Assembly: GCA_015501605.1 (NCBI GenBank) | Contig: JADNRZ010000042.1 | Span: 62,001-126,000 of the forward strand | Direction: 5' to 3' | Source of the DNA: Panaeolus papilionaceus | Taxonomy: Eukaryota; Basidiomycota; Agaricomycetes; Agaricales | Length of the DNA: 64,000 nucleotides | Shown here: in pieces, positions 1 through 12,284 of the stretch | Layout: each line of letters begins with the position of its first letter | Position numbering within the stretch: the stretch's first letter is position 1 | Made by a program: the position numbers and the translations under genes | Notes under the pieces: model-generated | What the model was told of the DNA's origin: nothing | The model's input: the letters and a program-made list of their open reading frames with translations, nothing else | Databases searched by the model: none

Positions 1-1027
1 CATACTGTGTATAGCCATTTGTAATGATGAAGACAATACCAAGGATCAAAATACACTGATGAGTGTTGTCGTTGAAACACGAGGTTATCGAGCGTGATGG
101 GAACGAATTCTGAGATTCGGTGTGAAGTAATACTATTTATGTTTGGAAATATCGAACAAAGAAGAATACTTATAAATTTAAATAGACCATGGAAATCATT
201 CAAACAAATTGGAGGTCAAAGTTCACGTCGGCTGGATCGGCTGGATCATGCACTACTGAGTGAGAAGTTGTTGGGTTACCGTTGATTATAAACGAAACGT
301 GGATATCGGCGATGTCGCTATGTAATTATCTGGTTGGTATTCACAATCATATGTACACTATGTGGGGGTATTGGTAGAAAGAAAAAAAGAAGATTATAAA
401 CCAAGCCACATGTACACAAGCCCCAGTTTGATCAACTCTTTCTCCCTCCCCCTCCCACACGCCCAGTTGTTCGCACACACTGCAGGCCCACAGATTGAGG
501 TTTTTCCTTAAGCAAAAAAATAGTTTATTTCCTCCAATAGAGGAGGTATTACCGCTACTAAGACATAGAGCTAAAGCTGGAATGAACTTAAGTAATAAAC
601 GCATGCAAGTTAAGGAAAAAGCGTACAATGAAGATGCGGTTTTGGGTTCGGAAATAACGTGGGCACTCACAAGAATGCTTAAGGAATTTCCTTAACGTAT
701 TATCAAAAAACGACCTTTTTTTGGGAGGAATTTCTGACCAGAAGGAATTTCCACACCCATAAAAATCCTACTATTCAGAATTGATTTGAGGTAATTTGTG
801 AAACCTTGGGTGAGGTAAATTACTTCCTCTCGTAGGAAAAAACCTGCTTCTTAGTTAAGGAAAATAACATCAAAATAAAAGTTCACAAGATGGTAATTTA
901 CGTAGCACTCTGGTAGGTTTATATGACAAAGGAGGATATTTGCCGTATTGGGGTTATATACTACCCCATACTAAAAATAGATTTATCTGGTACAAACGAC
1001 CCTAGGTGGTGGATGTTTCCTCCGCCG
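1..1027. other. AT-rich gene-free stretch
   Basis: No credible gene is visible. The open frames here are short, lack splice context and have no family signature. An imperfect palindrome around GGAATTTCC lies near 680-700 with a second GGAATTTCC near 742. The last part, 1020-1150, is pyrimidine-rich because it is the antisense of the low-complexity tail of the gene that follows. Confidence 0.6.
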
Positions 1028-3052
1028 TCACCTTCTTCCTGCCCCTCCCCTTCCTGCCCCTCCCCTTCCTGCCCCTCCCCTCCCCCTCCCCCTCCCCTTC
1101 CCCTTCCCCTTCCCCTTTCCACTCACATCACCCTCCCCCTCCCCCTCCCTCCCATCTTCGGAGTCCTGTATCAATGCCGCCTTGGCCTTTGTACTGCCTA
1201 CTCCTGAGGTGATCTTTGCCCTTTTGGCTGCCGGGGCTGGTGTATTGCTTGCTGGCCTGCGCCTCAGTACCCTTGCTCCATTTAGGTTGCTTTCTTCCAT
1301 GCTGGCCAAAGGTTGTACGTTGCTGATAGTCGCAGTTGCAGGAAGCCCTATAGCCTCAACTTGACTGGGGTTATCGAGAGCCGGTTCAATATTTGGCATG
1401 CTAACAGGGGTTTCGTTGACGGCGAAAGCAGATTCGACTGGCGGTAGAGGATGAGTCGAGGGGATGAGAAGTGTGTCAGGTTGAATATCCGGAAGGGGGT
1501 TGATGTCGTCCGGAGTGGGAAAATGGAGGTCAAAGGAAGCGTAGTTATCAGAGGTGTAGCCGCCTTCGTCTTGGTGACCCGTAGCTAATGGTTCTGCTGT
1601 GTCAAGAGCCTGGGAGTGGTCATCCGGGTCGTCGGCAGCTAGAGGAATACCTGCGTCATTGCCATCATTACCTTCGGCCTGATAATGGGGCTCACCAGGC
1701 GATGCAGCCCCTGGCAATGCAGACGTTTGTCCCGCTACTAACATTAACCCCTGTTCCTTTAAGAAGTTGGCCATCTTTGTGGAAAACGCCTTGCTCGCAA
1801 GGGCTGCCCTTTTGGATCCAAGAGGGTCACTTTTCTTCAAAACATCGGCGCGGCGCTTATATTTACCCGAGGAGCACATCATACTCTTTACTGGCCAACC
1901 ACCCTGGTAGCAAGCAAGCTCTGGGCAGCGCGTGCGAGCCTGTAAATGATAATACATGAGTAATAAAGTAGGATAGCTAATGAATCACAGACTTACTATG
2001 TTCACCACTTTCTCGACATAGGATGGATCTTGCAAGCTCCATTTTTTTTGGTAATTACTTGCGCAATAACTCATGCACCCCCTCACCACACTCTGAAGTC
2101 TACGTTAGCAAGAGAGAAAGAAAAATCAAGCCTTACTCACTCGCATACAATTATAAATCCCCTTGTCTGCTTCGGTAAAACCCATAGCCGTGAGTAGGGA
2201 TTTCTTGTAAAGCTGGGGCGGTTTGGGGATAGAGTCATTCGGGGCGTCGTGGAACCCAATCCCCGGTGAAATCTTCCCAGCAGCAATGGCCAATGCATAC
2301 CTTTCTATATATCACAATGAGTTTGAGCAACTCATACTGTTAATTGGGACGTACCGTTTTGATCAGCTATGACCTTCCTAAGTCTGATGACTTCAGCGTC
2401 AACGTCTTCGATGCTTGCTTCTTCTTGGATCATTGCGCTCGGAATAAGATCTTCATCATCTGCGAGGACATTGTCGAGGGGTATAAAGTTTGTTAAGACC
2501 GGATCCAGAATTATTGACAAGGGTTACGCTACCTTGGGTCTCTTGAGAAAGGAGGCGTGGGTCGATAGGAATATTTGGTGCAGGCAAAGGAGACTGGCCA
2601 GGAGAGTGAGTCGCATAGGGATCAGGAGCTGTCGTAAGGGTAGGGTTTGGATGAGGGGTATCTACGAAAGGAGAATGACCCCAAGGAGGAGTCGCAACAA
2701 AAGCAGAAACTGCTGCAAGGGGACCAGGATGCGGGGTGTATGCAACAGTCGGTTGGACCACAGGATGGAACGTCAGGGAAGCAGGAACTGCTGCGGGGGT
2801 AGGTTGTGCGATAGCTGGTAAGGCAGACTGGGTGGTTAACGGGACAGGTAATGCGGTGGGTCGCGCGGTGGGTCGCGCAGCAAGGGCGTGGATGGTGAGG
2901 GAATTAGCACTGCTGGTAGGCTGAGCAATGTGACGAGGACCGGCTTTACTCGGGAGAATCGCAGGGCTTGTATTGACGGGAGTGGTGTTGGTGTTGGTGG
3001 GTTGTAAGACAGGTCGATGACCGAACAGTGCTGGGTTTGGGGCTGTGGGCAT
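1028..3052 (-). CDS. Gene A: uncharacterised five-exon protein with RGG-like basic tail
   Basis: I do not recognise the family. Five exons (3052-2533, 2459-2355, 2304-2141, 2092-1997, 1939-1028) join in phase through 48-73 nt GT-AG introns and give about 598 residues. The start is the ATG of MPTAPNPALFGH. The first 170 residues are Pro/Ala/Thr-rich and look disordered. Exons 2-5 encode the only compact part, with motifs AIAAGKISPGIGF, GFTEADKGIYNCMR, CMSYCASNYQKKW and ARTRCPELACYQGGWPV, so roughly residues 175-330 contain several Cys and Trp. The rest is acidic/Pro-rich and ends in KRAKITSG, then a GKGKGRGRGRGG tail that could bind nucleic acid. The gene is divergent from gene B with a 550-bp spacer. 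Consistent phase across four introns makes it a real gene. Whether it is host or transposon cargo is open. Confidence 0.75.
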
Positions 3053-3599
3053 GGTATTGAGCGAAATTGGATCTGTGGGATGCGTTAGTTGACTGTTCAG
3101 TATATATATGAAAAACAACCTTTGAGAATGACTGTTTGTGTTCAACTTAGCAAGAATAATGAATTGGTGAGGTTGCCTGGCCTCGACGCGTCGATATATT
3201 GAAATACAGGATACTGGGTTGCGTTTTACGTGTCTCCGGAGCATGCAAAACTCCCCTTAATTAAAAAATTAGACATGGTCGTTATGGGCGGACCTCAAAA
3301 CTGAAGCGCATACCCAATCAGAACATGCGAGACTCATGTCGAAGCCCCGGTGATGACACTGTCTTCAGGATATGTGGGGTTGAGTTTTCCTCCGTGGTGA
3401 TCTACCCTTGCACATGGCCCTGCAAGAACCTGAATAATTTCAATGCCCAACCATACCGAAAATGAAGCGGAGAGGCACAGACTGTTTTCAATAAAGTAAA
3501 CCCTGTCGTTCGTATGTAACGTGTATTTTGCAACTGGAAAAGGCAAGTCCTAATCAGCTTAAATAGTCCGTTAGAGAGGTGGAAAGAACTCAACACACC
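3053..3599. promoter_or_regulatory. Divergent intergenic region between genes A and B
   Basis: This 547-bp spacer separates the start codons of two divergently transcribed genes and must hold both promoters if both are expressed. I see no clear TATA box or repeated operator. The ATG of gene B at 3600 has a favourable CACACCATG context. Confidence 0.4.
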
Positions 3600-4838
3600 A
3601 TGTCTACCGACTCTCAAGTCTATGGAATCCCTTCTTCTCAGTATTCTGCTGACAACGTCGACGCTGCCTCCGACAGTGGCGACGATGTTGCATGTACTTG
3701 CCCCAACCAGCTCTCCCATTGGAATGAGACCGGCCAGGTCCACCCCAACCTCCCCAGCCGCTGCATGATCAGTGTCCGCCTCGCAAGAGGCGACGACGAG
3801 CATGACATCGCGACCGCCGCAACTGTTGGTAGCTCGGCCCATAGCCCTACTGGTTCTGCAGGTAAATCAGTAATTTTCGTCCTGAGGAATGTGACTAACG
3901 ACGTACTTCATTGCTAGGTCAAAAGGAGCCATCCAGTGGCCCACAAAGAAGATCTGTTCGCCTACAAGGTAAGCTAAAAACATTCAGTGGAATGGCAAAA
4001 ATGACTTACTGTTCCTCAGCTCGCCAACAACCCGCCAATCCACCCGTATCAGGTCCTCCCTCTTCAGGAGCCCATGGCAATGCTGGTCGCAGATCCCGTA
4101 AAGGTGCCACCTCTTCTTCACAGAGCGCATCTGTTGGTCGACAGGTTTCTGCTCAGCCTCCCATCAAGAAGGAGGGTGCTACGCTTCCCGATGGTGCAGC
4201 TATTCAACCCGCCCCCATAGTTGCACCTGCTCCCGTAGTTGAAGCCGTCCCCGCTCCCGTCATAGCTGCTCCTACTCCCATCGTCGCTACTCCTGCTCCC
4301 ATCGTCACTAATCCTGCTCCCATCGTCACAACTCATGCTCGTGCTCCAATCTTTGCCGCTCGTGCTCCAATCTTTGCTGCTCCTGCTCCCGTCATTGCCG
4401 CCCCCGCTGTCGTCAATGACATTTTCAACCCCGCCAACTACAACGTAGCACCTCCACCCTACAACAATCCCCCTCCCAATCCAATTCTCGCAGCCAATAA
4501 TGACATCGCGTGGTATCACCAAGCCCTCGCAGAGGCAAACGCTGTCATGGAAGAAGAGCCTGCCGATGCTCCGATCATCCCAGTTGCTGAAGTACCTGTG
4601 CCCGAAGAGGACTCTGTTGTCCAAAAGACGGACTACACGGTGACCGACTGCGTCGAGAAGCGTAAATTCGGTAATACAACCACCACGACTTATCTGAAGG
4701 AAGTGAAGGTTAGTATCTCTTTTTTGGCCCGATGTTTGCGAAACATACTCACAATTGTCCAAGAAATCAAGCCTCTTCATCCGGGCCAGGCCATACCCCA
4801 GCACCCGCCTAAATATTACCTGCACCTTCAATCAGTAA
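3600..4838 (+). CDS. Gene B: PAPIV-repeat low-complexity protein
   Basis: The family is unrecognised. The ATG at 3600 is chosen for its Kozak-like context. Exons 3600-3861, 3918-3968 and 4020 to about 4707 join in phase through 56- and 51-nt introns. A third intron starting GTTAGT near 4708 and ending near 4762 leads to a stop at 4838; reading through it instead gives a stop at 4885. The N-terminal 90 residues are Ser/Asp-rich with a CTCPNQLSHW segment. PQRRSVRLQ is a basic patch. The middle contains about nine Pro-Ala-Pro-Ile-Val-like units (APAPVV, TPAPIV, NPAPIV, RAPIFAA). The C-terminal part is acidic (MEEEPADAP, VPEEDS). The protein is probably largely disordered. It is convergent with gene C, whose stop is only about 80 bp away. 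Confidence 0.6.
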
Positions 4839-4919
4839 TAGTTTTCATACCTGTAAGAAGCTGCTTGCCTGAAATAGATAAATAAAAAAAGTGTCCAAGA
4901 AAACCAACGCTCCATGGCC

Positions 4920-7137
4920 TCATTGATGAAGACGGTGTGGAATCTGAGCCGCCCTTCCAAAGTAATTCCAAAATGTTTGGCAATACAGCTGTGTGACGAC
5001 CCTCTCCAATCCATGACGACGAGGTTCATCGAGGTGCAACTCTGGCCGCCGATGGTCGCAGAGCAGTAACACAGGATCTGGATTGAGGGTCCAAGATTTG
5101 ACCACTTTGCCGAGGGCTATGATGTATGGTAGCCTGTCTTCGAGCTTGTTGCTGGCAAGTCCAATATTCTCCGGATCGACCTCAGGCATTTTGAAACGAG
5201 CTGGGGCAAAACAGGCCCTAATCAACTTTTCCCGTTCCTCCAGTTTCTGTTCCGTGGGATTGGGACCCAACTCAATGCATGCTCGTCGGTCCAGCGAAAT
5301 CAATTCAAACGTAAAATTGAACTCATAGAGAGTCCACATTATTTCGCGGGCTGTTTTCTCTGGGACTGGCGCGGTGACAGGCTGGCCGTTCCATGTTGGA
5401 GCCGTTGAAAACCTGTCGACAAGCCGCAGGCCTGAAAACTGGTTGCCGCGGGTTTGTAACATTTCGTATAGCTCTCGACGTCGCTTTATGGTAGGAGAAT
5501 CCCCATCGGGAGGCGGATTACTGAAGTCGAGGAAGAGCAGATGTCGCCAATCCTGGGGGCTAAAAGTCCCGTTCTCAGCAACGAAGAGGAACCAAACCCG
5601 GTTTATGCGGAGCCAGTTCAGGATGTATATGTCCATATGTTTTGAATTCATGAAAAGACCGGGGTCGGGGAAGATATATTGGTTGGAGTTGTGGTCTGCG
5701 GAAGCCCTGTCGACGATTCTTGCAGGCGAATAATCGACGGTCGATAGAGCATCACGCCATGCGGGAATTGAATACGGTGCACAAGCATGTTCCAGAGGTT
5801 CAAACTTGTTGCGACCTGTAAATGCTACTTTCTCTGTTGTCATCATTAGCAAGTATTACAGTGGAAGATGAAAATGCAACGTACGATTAGGCTCTTGTTT
5901 CTTTTTCTTCACCTTGGGTGGGCGATTGGGCCCTTGCGTATTGGAAACGGTGATATCTACAACAGAACTAAGTGTACGCCAAGAGACCGAAGCTCACAAT
6001 ACTTACGAGGAACTGGGTTAGAGGGCGCTACCCACGCCGAAGTGCTTGACGTTGATGCTAGCACTGTGAGGGGATCATCAGCGAAGTGGTCATTGGATAG
6101 GATATCTTGCATACCGGATGCAGTCCCATTGTCGCCTCGCGCGAACGGATCAGGACTCAACTGCCGCCTCAACGAATAGGTACAAATGCTGGTATAGCGC
6201 CGCGCGTCTGACATCAAGCCACGGAAAATAGTTGGGAATGGGGGCGAATGGTCACCCAGTCTGAAAGGAGGGCATGGCATTACGATATCTACGACGTGCA
6301 GAATATTGCGTCGCAATGGTGTGCCATCCCACTCCTGTATAAACCAGACAGGGACCCCTGCACGATACAGGTGTTGCGCCACACTGCCGTTCATGGTAAA
6401 GGCACCAATAATGTGGTTATCTGGACGTGGGGGAGGTGGATAATTGGGGTTGTTGAGACGAGGCTGGTAGACACTCCGGTAGCGCAGCATGGCGTCCAAG
6501 GAGAGGTAAATGCATTGGAATTCGGTGACGTTGAACATAATCTCATTGAAAGGCATTGCTAAAGCTGCGAGGCGCTCAACGGTGTTGCACATTTGAAACC
6601 GGAACGAAGTTAGGACCTCAGTGGTTTTCTGAGAGGGATTGTCGCTAGAGAGTATAGCCGTGACTGAATCTGCTAGTGCGGATTGCATACGTTGAAGTTG
6701 TTCCACCCTTTTCTGTGACAGATTCACCAGCCCAGAAAACGCGGTGGTAGCTTCTGATTCCAAGTCGCATTCAGTGGGGGTCCACCACAGCGTGTTAAGG
6801 GATCATTGTCATCGTGAGGTTTTTTCAAGATGGCAAAGAGATACGGATAGTCCATCACATGAAACTGAGGCCATTGGGTATGGTCCTCAAGACCATAGCG
6901 GAGGTCGGAACGAAGACGCAGATCACGCTCGCCAATAGGAGGGACTGGTATGTGGTCTTGATTTGGAGTGGTGATTATATACTTGACGGCCCTGTGCTCC
7001 ATTTGAGCTGCGACTTGACCATCTAAGGCACCCAGAGGAGCTGTCGGGAATGAATGAGATGGCATTTATACATAAACTTCCGAGGACCTACCATCAGGAT
7101 TGCGAGATGCAATGATATTATCGCTACTGTATGACAT
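4920..7137 (-). CDS. Gene C: uncharacterised agaricomycete protein (NGSVAQHLYRAGVPVWF motif), one frame break
   Basis: Exons 7137-7092, 7040-6007, 5956-5885 and 5833-4920 join in phase through 50-51 nt introns. The start is ATG at 7137 (MSYSSDN). Exon 2 needs one extra base near 6797, where KKPHDDNDP in one frame continues as LWWTPTECDLE in the next; with it the product is about 688 residues. Landmarks in order are RSDLRYGLEDHTQWP, the LWW segment, a helical region, GAFTMNGSVAQHLYRAGV, VWFIQEWDG, a basic KVKKKKQE micro-exon and a C-terminal domain rich in Trp/Arg. From memory this resembles a recurrent hypothetical family in mushroom genomes often found beside transposases; its function is unknown to me. 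It is divergent to the Tnp2 transposase across a motif-rich spacer, so it may be the second gene of the same element. The break may be decay or sequence error. Confidence 0.75.
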
Positions 7138-7347
7138 CCTGGTTTCTTGCTTCTTCAAACTATGTTTATGATGTTAAGGACCGTCTTAATCAGAGAATCT
7201 AATCGACGCACCAAAAGTTCTGTGTATTGAATAACAAAGATGAAAACATGAGCGCTGTGCCCTCAAAATCATACTAAGAGATAAACAAAGCCAGTCCAGT
7301 TCAAGCATCAAAAGGAGGTGGAAGAGTCTGTCGTCTACCCTTGCTGA

Positions 7348-8176
7348 GCGACACGAGTCTGACTCAGTGATAGGACAGGCGAAACAGACCCCTCATTAAC
7401 TGCCTGATAACGATTGAAGACTGAACTGTCGACGCCTTCTCTCTTGGTAGATGGCCAGATATCACCTCCTAAGGGCATGAAATCGACTCCAAGGGAAAAC
7501 AGGTGGGGGTAGGACGAAAGAGGCGACACAAAGTCTGACCTCAGTAAACAGGGCGACGTGAGTCTGACCCAGAAAACAAGGGGAAAATGGGCGACAAGAG
7601 TCTGACCCAAAAACAAAAGAAGATTGGGCGACAAGAGTCTGACCCAAGGGGAGAGAAGAGGTCGAGGTTGTCCGCATGTCGGCTCACCAGATCGATTGTT
7701 GGCTTGGTGGGGCTGATGAGAGTTGATGCATGTGGATAGACCTCTTGGTCGTATTACGTCTTGCTGGTGGTGTTGGACGGAAAGGAAGGGATTGAGAGGG
7801 ATATGATGTCGATGAACGGTGTGTGAGGGTGAGTGAAGATGGTAATGCTGCTGAAGAGGCGATTGTAACGACAAAGGATGTGCTGTCGTTGTTGTGTTCC
7901 CATGTTTGTATATGTGTCATGTGTCTGCATTTCCCAATTCAGATCTCTAAGTCCAATGTCCGTTTATCTCTTTACCTTTCAACCACCATCATGCTCCCTG
8001 TTCAGTTCATCTGTTCCTCCCTCATCCCCTACCCCTTCTCAACGATGCAGACTCGAGTCGGTTGTTTTACAAATTCCTATTTTATCCAGGCTCAGACTCG
8101 AGTCGGCCTGGTTTCTTCCCAACGACTTAGACTCTCGTCGGTCGTGTGTTCATTCAGAGAGGTCAGACTCGTGTCA
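7348..8176. repeat. Two opposed sets of a GTCTGAC motif between genes C and D
   Basis: Five copies of GCGACANGAGTCTGAC-like sequence lie at 7348, 7523, 7553, 7591 and 7628. Four copies in the opposite orientation (CAGACTCGAGTCGG-like) lie at 8048, 8094, 8128 and 8162. The two sets are roughly mirror-placed about 7850, in the spacer between divergent genes C (starts 7137) and D (starts about 8603). Short clustered subterminal repeats are known as transposase-binding sites in CACTA-type elements. Here the cluster is internal between two genes, so it could be a shared control region or an element end. No ORF here is convincing. Confidence 0.7.
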
Positions 8177-8602
8177 CTCTTTCTTCCCTCTTCTTTCCAC
8201 AGGCACCGTATTTCTACCAACCCAAATGCAAACCGCTACTCGGCTTCTTGTTCCACCAACCCAAATACAACCCTCTATTTACCCTCACCCACTCCGATTT
8301 CAAGCTGATATATTCATACCCCTGATCGATCCTGAGGGAATCGGGCGAATGTCTGCACACTACCACCTTAATCCAGATGCAATTTCTGTTGATACACCTG
8401 CACCTTGCTTCATCCTGCAGAAGCTGTTGTCAATCCCCAGTTGGTAGGTCCCTTATTTCTCAGTCAATGGAAGACTATCTGACCGACGATTGTTTACGGA
8501 GTGCAGTCCAACACATGGCGCCCACGCGCAATCCTGCCCGCAGTCTCAATAAAACGAAAAATCCTACATCCCTCCCTTCCCCCTCTGCCTAGACTTTTGG
8601 TC

Positions 8603-11600
8603 ATGCTCGAAATACTGTTCAGCCCGCGGCGTCAGAACGGCTGCTCATCCATACACATTGCGATCTGCTGCTCCGCCCGTACCCACTCAGCCTGTTTCTC
8701 AGCCAGAGCCCCCACAGATCCAGAAGAATCTCAAGGAAGATACACCAGAATCATTTGTCGGTGTGGATGCATGGAATCAGTGACACATGCCACAGCGAGA
8801 CGCCATGTCAGTGGTGACTATTGGGGTGGTGCGCGAGATAGGCTCCTCTCAGAGATTGAGGAATTGCGGGCAATGTCTTATAGCCACTTGTCATCATCCA
8901 ATGCGCAGGCTGCGTCTGGATCATCTCATCTCGATATCGGTGAACCAAGTACAACGCATCCCGAGCCATTTCATATCTCCGGTCATGACATGGAACAGCA
9001 CCCGCCTCAAGATCGACGAGATGACATAGGCACTTACGATGCCCCAGCAGCAGTCCGTATATACGATGCCCTCAGATTGCGATGGACACGCCCTCAGCAT
9101 TCCCAAGTGATGAATGTTGAAACGCAAGTCGAGGAGGACGAAGACGAGGGTCGTGTATTACAAGCTGCACTCGACTTAAGCAGTGCAAATGAAGATTCAT
9201 ATGGGGCCCCAGTTCTACGGACTTACGTGGAAGAGGGAGAGGGACACGAAAGCGAAGAGGATGACGATGTAGAGGATGAAGACGAAGACGACGATGAGAA
9301 CACGACGCAGGAGATGGTGGGGGACCCGGAGATGGAGTTCGTGCAGGACCATCCTGTTAGCAAAACAGAAGTCGCTCAAATGCACATGTCCGATCATGGC
9401 AATTCTGAGGAGATATTATTTCGTCAACAGTTCGAACTGGAAGCCCACGAAGCCATGAAACTTGGTGAGTAAAATCTGTTTGTGACTTGATAATTTTGAT
9501 TACTGAATTAAACGCATCAGACGAGTATGACCTTGCGTTAATACAGATTTTCGCGCTGAGAGTGGAAAGCCATGTACCAAGACAGCAATACAATCGTTGG
9601 TTCAAAGCCTTTCCGAACAGTCCTCAGGTTTCATTAAAACGGGCCAAGAAGCACGCATATTCGTTATCCGGCCTGCTCCCTGTTCGATATAGTTGCTGCG
9701 TTGACAGCTGCGTATGCTTTACAGGGCCATATAAGGATTTGACACGATGCCCACTGTGTAATCTTCCCCGTTACAAACCTAATAGTGAAACACCACGGAA
9801 GTTTTTCGACTATATACTGCTCATCCCCGAATCAAAGCAATGGTAGCAAATCCTACGCTTGCAGAGGAAATGCGGCATCGATCTAGGCAAACACAAACGC
9901 ACGACCCGAATCGCATGGACGATGTATACGATGGCATCCTCTACAGAACCCTCATCTCAATCCCAATCCCTGATTCAAACCCCCCTACCAATTTCTTCGC
10001 CGATGATCGCGACATCGCTTTCGGTCTTTCAACAGATGGCTTTGCACCATTTGATCGTGCCGACAAGACCGCCTGGCCAATCATCCTCTTCAATTACAAT
10101 CTGTCGCCTGAAAAGCGGTTCCAAAAGCAATACTGTATCAATGTTGGTACCATTCCCGGTCCAAACAAACCCAAGGACTTCGACACCTTTTTTTGGCCAC
10201 TGTTTGAGGAGTTCGTCAAGCTTGAGAGGGGCATAGAGGCCTTTGATGGAGTTGAAAAGGTTCTATTCCTGCTACGTGCCTTCCTCATACTGGTGTTCAG
10301 CGACATTCCTGCCATGTCCATGGTCATGCACATGAAGGGACACAATGGACTACAGCCTTGTCGAGTGTGCAACATCCCAGGCATCTCTGCACTGGGTGAA
10401 CACACTCACTATGTTCCCCTCCCCCGCCACAATCTTCAAGTCAACCTCGGATTAGTGTCCTATGACCCCGCCAATCTCCCCCTTCGAACCCCCGAGGAAT
10501 TCAAGCGACAAGCAACAGAAGTCCAGATGGCCCCCACGGCCACAGCGGAAGAACGACTCTCAAAGCTCTACGGAATCAAAGGCATCCCCCTTATCTCGCA
10601 GCTCCAATCAATCACCTTCCCCTTTTCCTTCCCATATGATTTCATGCACCTCATGTGGGAGAACACGATCAAGAATCTCATTCATCTTTGGACCGGCAAA
10701 TTTAAGGAAAACAAGGTCTCGCACACCGGGCTCCCTTATCACATCCCACCAGAAACATGGGCGGAAATCGGCAAGGAGACAGCTAAATGTGGGAAGACCA
10801 TCCCCGCATGTTTTGGTGCTGCAGTGCCCAATATCGCGAAGAAAAGCGTCAAGCTTACGGCCGAAATGTACTCCAACTTCACGTTGTTTATAGCTCCCGT
10901 CGTTCTGAAGGGTCGCCTGCATCCGGTATATTACAAGCATTTTTACAACCTCGTCAAGCTCATCAGGATGTGTCTTTCGGTGGCGATGACGTCTGAAATG
11001 GTTGACGATATCGAGAAAGGATTCCGGGCATGGGTCACAGACTATGAAAGGTGCGTAGGGGTACAACTTTTAATCACGAGTCTCATTTTAAAACATTATA
11101 GACTATATTATGGCTTTAAAGAGGACCGACTCCCTTGCTGTCCTCTTACAGTTCATTCTCTACTTCATATCGCAGATGGTATCCGTTCATGTGGCCCCGT
11201 TTGGGCATATTGGGCATTTGCGATGGAGAGACACTGCAACACCCTACTCCAGGCTATCAGCAGCCGTCGCCATCCTTTCGCATCCATCACCAATTTCGTT
11301 TTAGATATGTCGCAACTGGACCACATCAGGCTTGAATATCAGGCTACCGAAGACCTAAATTTGGATCCCCCAACATGCCAGAACGGTATTGTTGTGGAAG
11401 GGTGTAAGGACCTATTTTTAGCGCTCAAAGGCTCTTGTACTGATAGACCAGCAGATGAAGATTATATCCTTACACCACCCAATGGCCCAAACACACTTGA
11501 TACGGTTGTGGATTCCAGGCCGAGTCTTCGTGGCAAAATTCAAGAGCATCTGGCAACTCGTTTGGGCCTGGCCAGGACCGTCGTCAACCAGGCGTACCCT

Positions 11601-12100
11601 TTGACAAGCAATGTGCAGCAGTTTGGCCGAGTCGTGAAAGGACAGGACGTGATACGAGCTAGTTCAATCTGCAAGATGAGCGAGGACTCGCGCGATAATA
11701 CATTTGTTAAAGTCAGTCATCAACATTTTCTATGTGAAGTCAGCAATATTAATATCATGCTTTGAAGTACGTATGTCTCGTCGACAAAAACAAAAACTCT
11801 CCAAACTTGCCAGAGGAGATGGTCAATGAGACTTTCTTTGGGCAGCTTCTGAAGGTCATTGCACTTGACCTCCCAGCCCATCCTAATCTCGGGGTAGAGC
11901 AACCGTGCATCTTAGCACTGGCATTCATCCGAAAAACAGTCGTTACATTGAAGGATGACTATTACTGGTACAGCGCCCTTGGATCCTACGAAGTCGTGGA
12001 TCTGAATACGATTCAATGCGTCGTAGGGAGAGTCGAGAAGGATGGGAAATGGGCGTATATAGACAGGTCGACTGTTGTTCACCCGTCGCTACTTCATTAA
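8603..12100 (+). CDS. Gene D: Tnp2-type (CACTA/EnSpm) transposase, one frame break
   Basis: Exons 8603-9464, 9521-11050, 11102-11711 and 11768-12100 join in phase through 51-56 nt introns, except that exon 2 needs one base more in the CCCC run at 9825-9828. The product is then about 1111 residues, normal for basidiomycete Tnp2 proteins. The start is uncertain; 8603 is the first in-frame ATG. An N-terminal Cys/His patch (CRCGCMESVTHATARRH) is followed by an acidic stretch near residues 210-240 and a second Cys cluster (CCVDSCVCF, CPLCNLPRY). The Tnp2 core has DGFAPF, PKDFDTFFWPLFEEF, HMKGHNGLQPCRVCNIPG, FPYDFMHLMWENTIKNL, LTVHSLLHIADG and GPVWAYWAFAMERHCNTL. It would cut and join CACTA ends in the nucleus. 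The frame break would abolish full-length product if real. I could not identify CACTA termini with confidence. Confidence 0.9.
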
Positions 12101-12284
12101 AATTGGCCGATTTGTATCAACTGCGTGCACCTCTTTTCGACAAGTTTCACTATTGATATACTGCCCAACGCCATCTATTTATCATACAAATCTTTGATCT
12201 AGTGATCTGGCTAAGGTATACGACTCTCTCATATCAAAGCATCATCATTGACGCTAAAAATTTATCGTCCACCAGCTCTGAGGC

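Noticed and set aside
347..670. 107-codon minus frame near the left edge
   Set aside because: AT-rich, no start context, no splice logic, hydrophobic by composition only.
1028..1212. Plus-strand Pro/Ser-rich frames
   Set aside because: They are the antisense of the GKGKGRG tail of gene A.
4118..4831. 237-codon minus-strand open frame opposite gene B
   Set aside because: It is the antisense of the PAPIV repeats (SSDDGSR-like repeats) and has no splice or family support.
9999..11066. Several alternative frames within the Tnp2 gene
   Set aside because: They are shadows of the transposase exons.
355..12205. CACTA at 355 and TAGTG near 12199 as ends of one large element
   Set aside because: The bases next to them are not reverse complements and no target duplication is seen.
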